From: Candidatus Woesearchaeota archaeon
Lineage (GTDB): Archaea; Nanobdellota; Nanobdellia; Woesearchaeales; ARS49
Length of the DNA: 23,752 nt
NCBI GenBank assembly: GCA_003694525.1
Contig: RFLK01000038.1
Coordinates: forward strand, 1-23,752
Reading direction: 5' to 3'
Position numbers and translations under genes: made by a program. Positions within the stretch are counted from its first letter, which is position 1; the number at the start of each line of letters is the position of its first letter. Below the pieces are notes generated by a model. It did not search any database. It was given only the letters and a program-made list of their open reading frames with translations, and was not told the origin of the DNA. Below are positions 12,726 through 18,968 of the stretch, in pieces.

Positions 12726-13906
12726 GAAAGTCTGATTTCCCTCTTTTGCGCTCTGGAAATATAGTGTATCTTGATAGTGCTGCGACAACTCAAAAGCCTG
12801 ATGCAGTCCTAAACGCTCACAGGGAGTTTCTTGAAAAGCACAATGCTAACGTTCACAGGGGAGTTTATTCTCTATCAGAAGATGCTACTGGAAGGTATGA
12901 GAGTGCAAGGAAGAGAGTTGCAGATTTCATAAACGCGTCTGCACAGGAGGTGGTTTTTACTCGCAACGCAACAGAATCTATTAATGTGATTGCAAGAAGC
13001 TGGGGTGAGGCTAATGTATCAGAAGGCGACACTATTTTATTGACTGAGATGGAGCATCACAGCAATCTTGTCCCCTGGCAGATGCTGGCAAAAAGGAAGG
13101 GCGCAAAGCTCAAGTTTGTCCCTATAACTGAGAAGGGGGAGCTTGATATGGAAAAGGCGCGCGACCTTCTCAGTGAGAGGCCAAAGTTATTTGCTTTAAC
13201 TCACGTTAGCAACGTTCTTGGAACGGTGAATCCTATAGTTGAGCTCACAAGGCTGGCCCACGAGGGGGGAGTTGCAGTTCTTATCGATGCTGCGCAAAGC
13301 GTTGCTCATATGCGTGTTGATGTTCGCGATATTGATTGCGAATTTCTTGTCTTTTCAGGACACAAGCTCTATGCTCCGGCCTTAGGGGTGCTCTATGCAA
13401 AAAAGCATATTTTGGAAGAGATGGAGCCTGTGCTTGGAGGCGGGGAGATGATAAAGGAAGTCTCTTTTACAAGCGCAAGGTGGAATGATATTCCTCACAA
13501 GTTCGAGGCAGGAACGCCTGATGCTGCCTCAGCAATAGCGCTTGCAGCAGCTGTGGATTATATTGAAAAGATAGGTTTTTCTAATATTCAGGCTCACGAG
13601 AAAGAGCTTGTAGATTATGCTTATCGGAAGCTTTCGGAAATTCCTTGCGTTAGAATTTACGGTCCAAAAGAGCGCGCAGCAGTTGTAAGCTTCAATCTTG
13701 GAGATATGCACTCTCACGATGTTTCATCAGTTCTTGATGATTTTGGTGTTTGCGTAAGGTCAGGTCAGCATTGTGCTCAGCCTTTGCTTGAAAAGCTGGG
13801 AATTCCTGCGTGTGCCAGGATTAGTTTTGGAATTTACAATGACAAGAGCGATGTGGATTCTTTTATCAAGGCTCTTTTGCGAGCAAAGGAGGTTTTTGGT
13901 TTATGA
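12722..13906 (+). CDS. sufS: Cysteine desulfurase SufS
   Basis: A 394-residue class V aminotransferase-fold PLP enzyme of group II (SufS). It has NVHRGVYSLSEDATGRYESAR (43-63), TEMEHHSNLVPW with the PLP-stacking His (112/113), LIDAAQSVAHM with the Asp that binds the pyridine nitrogen (D189), SGHKLYAP with Schiff-base Lys K215, and RSGQHCAQPLL with the catalytic Cys C351 on a short group II loop. It releases sulfur from cysteine as alanine and a persulfide, and hands it to the scaffold or to the U-type protein in the next gene. The length is normal. It joins sufD upstream and sufU downstream by ATGA overlaps. Confidence 0.96.
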   Translation: MRKSDFPLLRSGNIVYLDSAATTQKPDAVLNAHREFLEKHNANVHRGVYSLSEDATGRYESARKRVADFINASAQEVVFTRNATESINVIARSWGEANVSEGDTILLTEMEHHSNLVPWQMLAKRKGAKLKFVPITEKGELDMEKARDLLSERPKLFALTHVSNVLGTVNPIVELTRLAHEGGVAVLIDAAQSVAHMRVDVRDIDCEFLVFSGHKLYAPALGVLYAKKHILEEMEPVLGGGEMIKEVSFTSARWNDIPHKFEAGTPDAASAIALAAAVDYIEKIGFSNIQAHEKELVDYAYRKLSEIPCVRIYGPKERAAVVSFNLGDMHSHDVSSVLDDFGVCVRSGQHCAQPLLEKLGIPACARISFGIYNDKSDVDSFIKALLRAKEVFGL

Positions 13907-14286
13907 TTGAGATGTATCAGGAGGCGATCTTGGATCATTATCGCAACCCCAGAAATTTCGGGCATCTTGAAAATCCGGATATAGTGTCTCGCGATGTTAA
14001 CACATCGTGCGGAGATGAGATTGAATTCCAATTAAGCGTAAAGGATGGAGTTGTTGAAGATGTTCGTTTTTCAGGAGAGGGGTGCGCAATATCTCGCGCA
14101 GCAGCATCCATGCTGTCCGAGCTTGTCAAGGGAAAGCGTGTTGAGGAAGTTGCAAAGATTAATAAGGAGGATGTTATAAGTCTTCTTTCAATACCTATAT
14201 CTCCTATGCGTCTAAAATGCGCTCTTTTGGGGTTTAAGGTGTTGAAAGTGGGAATTATCAAATATTTGGGTGGTAATGATGGTTGA
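13903..14286 (+). CDS. SufU/IscU-family sulfur acceptor or scaffold
   Basis: A 127-residue NifU N-terminal type protein. The three conserved cysteines are C36 (TSCGDEI, with D38), C61 (GEGCAIS) and C106 (RLKCALLGF). In bacterial SufU the third Cys follows an extra loop of about 20 residues; here the gap C61 to C106 is 44 residues, close to IscU, while sequence motifs such as GEGCAISRAAASML and RLKCALL look like SufU. In the zinc form SufU takes sulfur from SufS, whereas IscU builds clusters directly; which role holds here is open. There is no LPPVK motif for the HscA chaperone, which fits its place in a suf rather than isc operon. It overlaps sufS by 4 nt and the next gene by 8 nt. Confidence 0.88.
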   Translation: MIEMYQEAILDHYRNPRNFGHLENPDIVSRDVNTSCGDEIEFQLSVKDGVVEDVRFSGEGCAISRAAASMLSELVKGKRVEEVAKINKEDVISLLSIPISPMRLKCALLGFKVLKVGIIKYLGGNDG

Positions 14287-14857
14287 AAAGAAATATGTAA
14301 CTAAGGATATGGTGATAGGCGATGTTCTGAACAAGTATCCTGATGCTGCAATGATAATGCTTGAGCACGGACTTCATTGCGTTGGCTGCCACGCAAACGT
14401 TTATGACACAATAGAGGCGGGTTGTGCAGTTCACGGTCTGGGCCCTGATGTTGTTGACAAGATGGTTAAGGACATAAATGAGATGATAGAGCTTAATATG
14501 TCAAAAGATGGAAAAAAGGCACAGGATAGCAAGAAGTCCGGATTGACGCTTACAGAGTCTGCTGCCAAAAAGCTCAGCTCTCTTCTTGAGAGTGAGCCTG
14601 AGGGTTCTGGTCTTAAGGTTATGGTAATGCCAGGTGGCTGTTCTGGTTATGTTTACCAGATGAGTTTTGAAAAAGAAGCAGAAGAGAATGATGTCACTTT
14701 TGAGGATAAGGGAATTAAGATTTTTGTTGACAAGGATAGTCTTGATCTGTTGAATGGTGCAGAGATAGACTATGTCGACTCTCTTAACGAGTCTGGCTTT
14801 AAGGTTAACAACCCTAATGCAAGTCACGGTTGCGGTTGCGGTAAGAGTTTCGGATAG
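14279..14857 (+). CDS. DUF1858 domain fused to A-type Fe-S carrier (IscA/SufA/HesB)
   Basis: A 192-residue fusion. Residues 4-68 form a DUF1858 domain (redox disulfide type) with VTKDMVIGDVLNKYPDAAMI and GLHCVGCHANVYDTIEAGCAVHG, giving C34-x2-C37 and C49. A charged linker (72-88) leads to an A-type carrier domain (89-192) with PGGCSGY (C121) and the end SHGCGCGKSF (C185, C187), the three cluster ligands of IscA. A-type proteins carry Fe-S clusters to targets. The fused DUF1858 could control the redox state or recruit a partner; this is inference. The start is uncertain among GTG 14270, ATG 14276 and ATG 14279; the last is preferred, with ggtgg (14269-14273) as a close ribosome-binding sequence. 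It ends the suf operon. Confidence 0.88.
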   Translation: MVEKKYVTKDMVIGDVLNKYPDAAMIMLEHGLHCVGCHANVYDTIEAGCAVHGLGPDVVDKMVKDINEMIELNMSKDGKKAQDSKKSGLTLTESAAKKLSSLLESEPEGSGLKVMVMPGGCSGYVYQMSFEKEAEENDVTFEDKGIKIFVDKDSLDLLNGAEIDYVDSLNESGFKVNNPNASHGCGCGKSFG

Positions 14858-14878
14858 TTGAATTAGCTCTCAAGCAAG

Positions 14879-14897
14879 TTTTTCTTTTGCATTTTAT
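14879..14897 (+). terminator. T-rich terminator after the suf operon
   Basis: The runs tttttctttt and atttta follow the last suf gene by about 20 nt on the plus strand, before the next TATA box. Confidence 0.5.
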
Positions 14898-14903
14898 CGC
14901 AAT

Positions 14904-14912
14904 AATTTTATT
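14904..14912 (+). promoter_or_regulatory. TATA box of the endonuclease IV gene
   Basis: The sequence aattttatt is centred about 27 nt before the ATG at 14935, which implies a leaderless mRNA. Confidence 0.5.
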
Positions 14913-14934
14913 TGCTCGCATCTAACAGGCTGTT

Positions 14935-15768
14935 ATGCGCGGGTTGATTTTTGGAACTCCAGGAATTCCTTTGTCGACAGAAAATAGCAATACTCTGAAT
15001 GGAATAAGAAAAGTCAAGGAGCTGGGCCTGGGAGCTATGGAGCTTGAGTTTGTAAGGAGCATTAACGTCTCCAAAGAGAAAGCGGTTGAGGTCAAGGCTC
15101 TTGCAAAAAAGCTTGGAGTTATATTGACTTGTCATGGTCAGTATTGGGTAAACCTTGCATCAAAAGAGACTACAAAAGTAAAGGCGTCGATAGAAAGGAT
15201 AGTGTCGGCTGCAAGGCGCGTTCACGAGTGCGGGGGTTGGAGTGCCACTTGGCATATGGGTTTCTATTTGGGGCGGGACAAGAAGAAGGTTCATAATATC
15301 ATAAGGAAAAATCTGAAGACTGCTCTGTTGCGCCTTGAGGATGAGGGTGTGGATTTGTGGATAAGGCCTGAGACTACTGGAAAGCCGACTCAATGGGGTG
15401 ATCTTGATGAGACCATAAGTTTGAGTCAAGAGTTTGAGAATGTTTTGCCTTGTATAGATTATGGCCACTTGCACGCTCGCTATAACGGTGCAAATAACAC
15501 TCTTGAAGAGTTCAGGGGAATATTGTCCAAATTGAAGGACGAGCTTGGAAGGAGAGCGTTGGACAATATGCACATTCAATGTTGCGGAATAGAGTACTCT
15601 GAGAAGGGAGAACGTCGTCATTTGAACTTTGAGGAGTCAGATGCTAATTGGAAGGATATGTTGAGGTCTTGGAAAGAATTCAGGATAAAGGGCGTTGTCA
15701 TTCCAGAGTGCCCGAGCGTTGAAGGAGATGCTCTAATGCTTAAAAGATTTTTTTCTCGTATTGGTTGA
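14935..15768 (+). CDS. nfo: Endonuclease IV family AP endonuclease / TIM-barrel protein
   Basis: A 277-residue TIM-barrel protein of the endonuclease IV family, which cuts DNA 5' to abasic sites in base excision repair and binds three zinc ions. Candidate ligands in order are H67 (TCHGQYW), H107 (TWHMGFY), E146 (RPETTG), D175 and H178 (CIDYGHLHAR), H213 (MHIQCC), H229 (RRHLNF) and E258 (IPECP). The position matching Asp229 of E. coli Nfo appears to be Arg227, so one zinc ligand is not conserved. This is also the case, from memory, in other archaeal members, so activity is likely but not certain. The length is normal (about 280). It follows the suf operon with its own TATA box. Confidence 0.85.
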   Translation: MRGLIFGTPGIPLSTENSNTLNGIRKVKELGLGAMELEFVRSINVSKEKAVEVKALAKKLGVILTCHGQYWVNLASKETTKVKASIERIVSAARRVHECGGWSATWHMGFYLGRDKKKVHNIIRKNLKTALLRLEDEGVDLWIRPETTGKPTQWGDLDETISLSQEFENVLPCIDYGHLHARYNGANNTLEEFRGILSKLKDELGRRALDNMHIQCCGIEYSEKGERRHLNFEESDANWKDMLRSWKEFRIKGVVIPECPSVEGDALMLKRFFSRIG

Positions 15769-15806
15769 TGTTTCAATTTCTTTTGTTGTTTTTGCGTATC
15801 ACAAAA

Positions 15807-15814
15807 CTTATAAA
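15807..15814 (+). promoter_or_regulatory. TATA box of the leucyl aminopeptidase gene
   Basis: The sequence cttataaa is centred about 26 nt before the ATG at 15837. It argues against the longer in-frame start at 15765, which overlaps the nfo stop. Confidence 0.6.
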
Positions 15815-15836
15815 CGTGATTGGTGTGTTTTCGTTG

Positions 15837-17309
15837 ATGGATGTTCGCCTCTCCGATGATAAGTTGGTTTCTCTAAAAACTCCTCTTCTTGCTCTTGCTT
15901 GTTTTGAATCAGAGTCAATGCCTGATCATCTCAAGGATGTTGACAAGGCTCTTCAAGGAGAGATAGCTGCTTTATTTGAGAGCGGAAATTTCAAGGGAGA
16001 GCTCAACCAATGGAGGATAATTGGTGGCTGTGGAAGGCTTGCTTGCGATAATGTTCTTCTTTTTGGACTTGGAAAGAAGAATGATGCGAGTCTTGAGATT
16101 TTGCGAAGGGCATCGGGCACAACCGCATCTCTTGTTCGCGACAAGCTTGGGCTCTCCGAGTTTGCAATTGCGTTCCATATGGTTGAGTCTGGCAAGCCCT
16201 GCAAGTCTATGGTTCAGGCAGAGGTTGAAGGCGTTCTTCTCGGGTCATACAGGTATTTGAAATACAAGACTGTGCGTGAAGGGCTAAAGAGCCTCAAAAG
16301 TTTGGTTGTTGCGGGGAAGGGATTTGAAAATGAGATTGAAAAGGCAAGGGTTCTTGCAGAGTGCGCAAATTTGACTAGGGATTTGCAGAACGATCCTGCA
16401 AGCGATCTCACTCCTGAAAAGCTTGCCGATGCTGCTCGAGAGCTTGAAAAGTTCGGAGTTTCTGTTCAGGTGTTTGACAAAAAGCAGATTGAGGCTCTTG
16501 GGTTGACTGCTTTGCTTGCTGTCAACCGTGGAAGCGTGAATGAGCCCCGTTTTGTGGTTATGGAATATGATGGAGGGGGAAAGAGGATAGCGCTTATAGG
16601 GAAAGGAATAACTTTTGATAGCGGAGGGCTTGATATTAAGCCTGCAGATGGGATGCTGTCGATGCGTATGGATATGTCTGGAGCGGCTGTTGTAATAGGT
16701 GCTTTGCGCGCTGCAGCAATGCTCAAGTTGAAGGCGCATCTTTTTGGAGTTTTTGCAGCAACTGAGAATATGCCAGGGAATAACGCTTACAAGCCGGGCG
16801 ATGTTGTTCCAACTTATTCTGGAAAGACAATTGAGATTGCAAACACTGATGCTGAAGGTCGAGTGGTTTTGGCAGATGCTCTTGCCTATTCTGAAAAGCA
16901 TCTCAAGCCGGAAGTTATGATTGATTTTGCGACTCTGACAGGCGCGTGCGTTGTTGCGCTTGGAAGCGTGTGCGCAGGAGTTATGGGTGATGACCAGTCC
17001 ATAATAGATGCGCTGAAAAATGCAGGCGAGGCTACAGGAGAGCGCGTATGGCAGCTTCCATTCTACAAGGAGTATCTTGATCAGGTAAAGTCTGAGGTTG
17101 CAGATGTTCGCAATCTGGGAATTGTTCCTCGTCAAGGAGGCGCTATAACTGCAGGGGCTTTTCTGAAAGCTTTTGTTGAAAAGACTCCTTGGGCGCACAT
17201 CGATATTGCAGGGCCTGCTTGGGCTGATAAGAGCTCGGGTTACACTCGCAAGGGAGGGACTGGTTTTGGTGTGAGGCTTGCTGTGGAGTTTATTGAAAGA
17301 TGGAAATGA
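15837..17309 (+). CDS. pepA: M17 family leucyl (cytosol) aminopeptidase
   Basis: A 490-residue two-zinc aminopeptidase. The catalytic C-terminal domain has IGKGITFDSGGLDIKP (K256, D261, K268), SMRMDMSGAA (D279) and the family signature NTDAEGRVVLADALAY with D338, E340 and R342, which together supply all metal ligands and catalytic groups of M17 enzymes. The N-terminal domain (1-160) is the usual alpha/beta regulatory domain. M17 enzymes remove N-terminal residues from peptides in the cytoplasm and form hexamers. Start 15837 is set by the TATA box; an upstream in-frame TTG at 15765 would add a hydrophobic tail without support. The DUF2203 gene begins within the last bases of this one, so they share a transcript. 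Confidence 0.95.
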   Translation: MDVRLSDDKLVSLKTPLLALACFESESMPDHLKDVDKALQGEIAALFESGNFKGELNQWRIIGGCGRLACDNVLLFGLGKKNDASLEILRRASGTTASLVRDKLGLSEFAIAFHMVESGKPCKSMVQAEVEGVLLGSYRYLKYKTVREGLKSLKSLVVAGKGFENEIEKARVLAECANLTRDLQNDPASDLTPEKLADAARELEKFGVSVQVFDKKQIEALGLTALLAVNRGSVNEPRFVVMEYDGGGKRIALIGKGITFDSGGLDIKPADGMLSMRMDMSGAAVVIGALRAAAMLKLKAHLFGVFAATENMPGNNAYKPGDVVPTYSGKTIEIANTDAEGRVVLADALAYSEKHLKPEVMIDFATLTGACVVALGSVCAGVMGDDQSIIDALKNAGEATGERVWQLPFYKEYLDQVKSEVADVRNLGIVPRQGGAITAGAFLKAFVEKTPWAHIDIAGPAWADKSSGYTRKGGTGFGVRLAVEFIERWK

Positions 17310-17725
17310 GAAAGTTCACAATAGACGAGGCTGAAAATTGCCTGCCTGAAGTTGAGAAGCTGATAAAGAGAGCCTGCAGGATCCGAAGCAAGATATCCTG
17401 GTTGCTTGAGAGCAATGATGCTCTTCTTGAGGCAAATAACGATTCTGGTTTTCATCTGTTCGTATCAGACAGCATTGAGGTAAACAGGAGGTTTCATCAG
17501 TTGTACTATAAGCTGTACAGTGCATTGAGCAAGTTGCAGAATATTGGCGTTGTTGTCAGGGATCTTGAAGAGGGCGTTGTTGATTTTCCTTTTGATTTGA
17601 ATGGTCGTGAGGCTTTCTTGTGCTGGCAGCTCGGCGAGGATAGGATACGGTTCTGGCACGAGGGGGATTGTTTTGATGATCGCAGGCCGGTTGTTGATGT
17701 GGATGAGATTTTGCAAGACGGTTGA
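17306..17725 (+). CDS. DUF2203 protein
   Basis: A 139-residue protein (141 if started at ATG 17300). It fits the DUF2203 family: MRKFTIDEAENCLPEVEKL at the N-terminus, a helical hairpin in the middle, and a C-terminal block VVRDLEEGVVDFPFDLNGREAFLCWQLGEDRIRFWHEGDCFDDRRP with the conserved DFP, LCW..GE and WHE elements. Family function is not known; members are widespread in bacteria and archaea. The ATG at 17306 forms an ATGA overlap with the aminopeptidase stop, so the two are co-translated and perhaps functionally linked. The protein is soluble, with no signal peptide. The WHE and Cys residues could bind a metal, but this is a guess. Confidence 0.88.
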   Translation: MRKFTIDEAENCLPEVEKLIKRACRIRSKISWLLESNDALLEANNDSGFHLFVSDSIEVNRRFHQLYYKLYSALSKLQNIGVVVRDLEEGVVDFPFDLNGREAFLCWQLGEDRIRFWHEGDCFDDRRPVVDVDEILQDG

Positions 17726-17760
17726 ACTCGAGCATATCTTCAAGCTATTTTTGAGAAAGA

Positions 17761-17782
17761 TTTATAATTGTGCAATTTGCAC
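17761..17782 (+). promoter_or_regulatory. TATA box and downstream palindrome of the ferredoxin gene
   Basis: The TATA box tttataa (17761-17767) is centred about 27 nt before the ATG at 17791. Directly after it lies a perfect inverted repeat, gtgcaa-t-ttgcac (17770-17782), between TATA box and transcription start. A protein bound there would block RNA polymerase, so it is a good operator candidate. Confidence 0.5.
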
Positions 17783-17790
17783 TTGTTATT

Positions 17791-18072
17791 ATGGGGAAGC
17801 GTTATAAGATTGTTTTTGAGAAGAAGGCTTGCATTGGAGCAGCAGCGTGCGCTGCTGTCGCACCGGAATATTGGGAGATGCAGGAGGATGGAAAGGCGCA
17901 CCTTATTGGATCTTCGACTGACGAGGATGGACGCGAGATTCTTGTGATTGATGAAGAGCACTTGGGTGAGAAGCTCAAGGCCGCCTTGGATGAGAATGTT
18001 GAAGCAGCACAGGTTTGTCCTGTTCAGGTAATTCACGTATACGATGAGGAATCTGGCAAGAAGCTTGTTTGA
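17791..18072 (+). CDS. Small ferredoxin with three Cys ligands (3Fe-4S or modified 4Fe-4S)
   Basis: A 93-residue acidic ferredoxin. The first ligand group is CIGAAAC (C14, A17, C20), where Ala17 replaces the second Cys of the usual CxxCxxC; the last ligand is C76 in VCPVQVI. The 'C-x5-C ... CP' pattern and the APEYW segment resemble single-cluster ferredoxins with a 3Fe-4S cluster, such as those that serve P450s in actinobacteria, and some archaeal ferredoxins where a non-Cys ligand is used. About 55 residues, more than usual, separate the second and third Cys. It probably carries electrons for the flavoprotein encoded next. The start is set by the TATA box; an in-frame GTG at 17770 is rejected because it would lie between TATA box and start. 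Confidence 0.85.
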   Translation: MGKRYKIVFEKKACIGAAACAAVAPEYWEMQEDGKAHLIGSSTDEDGREILVIDEEHLGEKLKAALDENVEAAQVCPVQVIHVYDEESGKKLV

Positions 18073-18078
18073 GAAAGT

Positions 18079-18087
18079 ATTTTAACT
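18079..18087 (+). promoter_or_regulatory. TATA box of the FNR-like flavoprotein gene
   Basis: The sequence tattttaac is centred about 25 nt before the ATG at 18108. Confidence 0.5.
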
Positions 18088-18107
18088 TCTTCGATTCTTT
18101 TTAGCTT

Positions 18108-18797
18108 ATGCGAGTCAAAGCATCTGTCAAGGAGGTGGTTCAGGAGACGCCTCACGTGAGGCTTGTGCGTCTCACTTGGCCTGATTTTGATAAGTTTTCT
18201 TTCAGGCCTGGCCAGTGGGTTGGTGTTTGGAGTGAAGATTTCAAGGATGAAAACAATCGTCCAATTCGCAGAGCGTTCAGCATAGCAAGTCTTGCAAGAG
18301 AGCCTTATCTTGAATTGTGCATTGCTCGTGGCAAGGGCCTTAGCAGGATTTTGCAGGATTCATGTCCAGGGGATGTTTTTTGGGTTGATGGCCCGTACGG
18401 TGTTTTCTCTCTCAAGCCTTCAAGAGAGTACTTGTTTATTGCAGGGGGGACAGGTATTGCGCCGTTTCGGCCCATGGTCGATCAAGCGCTCTTGCAAGGC
18501 AAGAAGACAACTTTGATTTTCAGTATGAAGACGCCCAGCGATTTCATATACAGGAGCTACTTCAGGCAGCTTGAACAAAATCCTCTTTTCACTCTTGTTC
18601 CTACGATAACTTCCGGCGAAGATTTTCCTGCGTGGAAAGGCCGAAAAGGAAGGTGTACTGCTTTTTTGAATGAATATTGGAAAGAAGGGATTGGGTGTTA
18701 TATTTGCGGCCCTTCAGGGCTTGTTAATGATGCCAAGACTGTTCTTTTGAGCTTGGGTCAAAAAGAAGAGGACATATTTTTGGATAAGTGGGAATGA
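18108..18797 (+). CDS. FNR-family FAD/NAD(P)H oxidoreductase
   Basis: A 229-residue ferredoxin-NAD(P)+ reductase fold protein. The FAD domain has FRPGQWVGVW (32-41) and RRAFSIAS (54-61), the RxFS motif that binds the flavin. GPYGVF follows at 95-100. The nucleotide domain has AGGTGIAPFRPM (112-123) for NAD(P)H, and CGPSGLV (200-206), the typical second NAD(P)H motif. No iron-sulfur or cysteine cluster for a dihydroorotate dehydrogenase electron-transfer subunit is seen. It likely moves electrons between NAD(P)H and the ferredoxin encoded 35 nt upstream. It has its own TATA box, and its stop overlaps a 35-codon zinc-ribbon ORF as ATGA. Direction of electron flow and partner enzyme are unknown. 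Confidence 0.88.
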   Translation: MRVKASVKEVVQETPHVRLVRLTWPDFDKFSFRPGQWVGVWSEDFKDENNRPIRRAFSIASLAREPYLELCIARGKGLSRILQDSCPGDVFWVDGPYGVFSLKPSREYLFIAGGTGIAPFRPMVDQALLQGKKTTLIFSMKTPSDFIYRSYFRQLEQNPLFTLVPTITSGEDFPAWKGRKGRCTAFLNEYWKEGIGCYICGPSGLVNDAKTVLLSLGQKEEDIFLDKWE

Positions 18798-18901
18798 AAA
18801 TATTAAGATGCAAGCATTGCGGTGCGCTGATTGCAAAAGACGGGTTGCCTGAAAAAGGGAAGGGTTGCAAGCATTGCAGTCAAGGCCATAGTTGTCATTA
18901 G
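18794..18901 (+). CDS. 35-residue zinc-ribbon/rubredoxin-like microprotein
   Basis: An ATG overlaps the flavoprotein stop as ATGA (18794-18797) and the frame runs 35 codons to TAG at 18899-18901. The product begins MKILRCKHCGALIAKDG and ends GCKHCSQGHSCH. It has two CKHC knuckles, C6-x2-C9 and C25-x2-C28, plus C34 and three further His, enough for a four-Cys zinc ribbon or a rubredoxin-like iron centre. Rubredoxins are usually about 52 residues and carry aromatic residues near the knuckles that are missing here, so zinc is more likely. Its overlap with the flavoprotein, and its place after a ferredoxin, suggest a redox or regulatory partner. It is too short for ordinary gene-length cutoffs. 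Confidence 0.75.
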   Translation: MKILRCKHCGALIAKDGLPEKGKGCKHCSQGHSCH

Positions 18902-18937
18902 CTGTTCAACTTTGGTTTGGCTTGTTATTTGCGCAAT

Positions 18938-18945
18938 TTTTTAAA
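18938..18945 (+). promoter_or_regulatory. TATA box of the trpS-DUF255 operon
   Basis: The sequence tttttaaa is centred about 27 nt before the ATG at 18969. Confidence 0.55.
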
Positions 18946-18968
18946 GGCAGAGGTATTGATTCAGTATT

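Noticed and set aside
15160..15621. A 153-codon minus-strand frame inside the endonuclease IV gene
   Set aside because: The plus strand encodes the Nfo zinc ligands in order, and the antisense product has no plausible fold.
16284..17198. A 304-codon open frame on the minus strand inside the aminopeptidase gene
   Set aside because: It is antisense to a gene with a complete M17 catalytic signature, and its translation has an unnatural composition with no recognisable domain. It is a shadow of codon bias.
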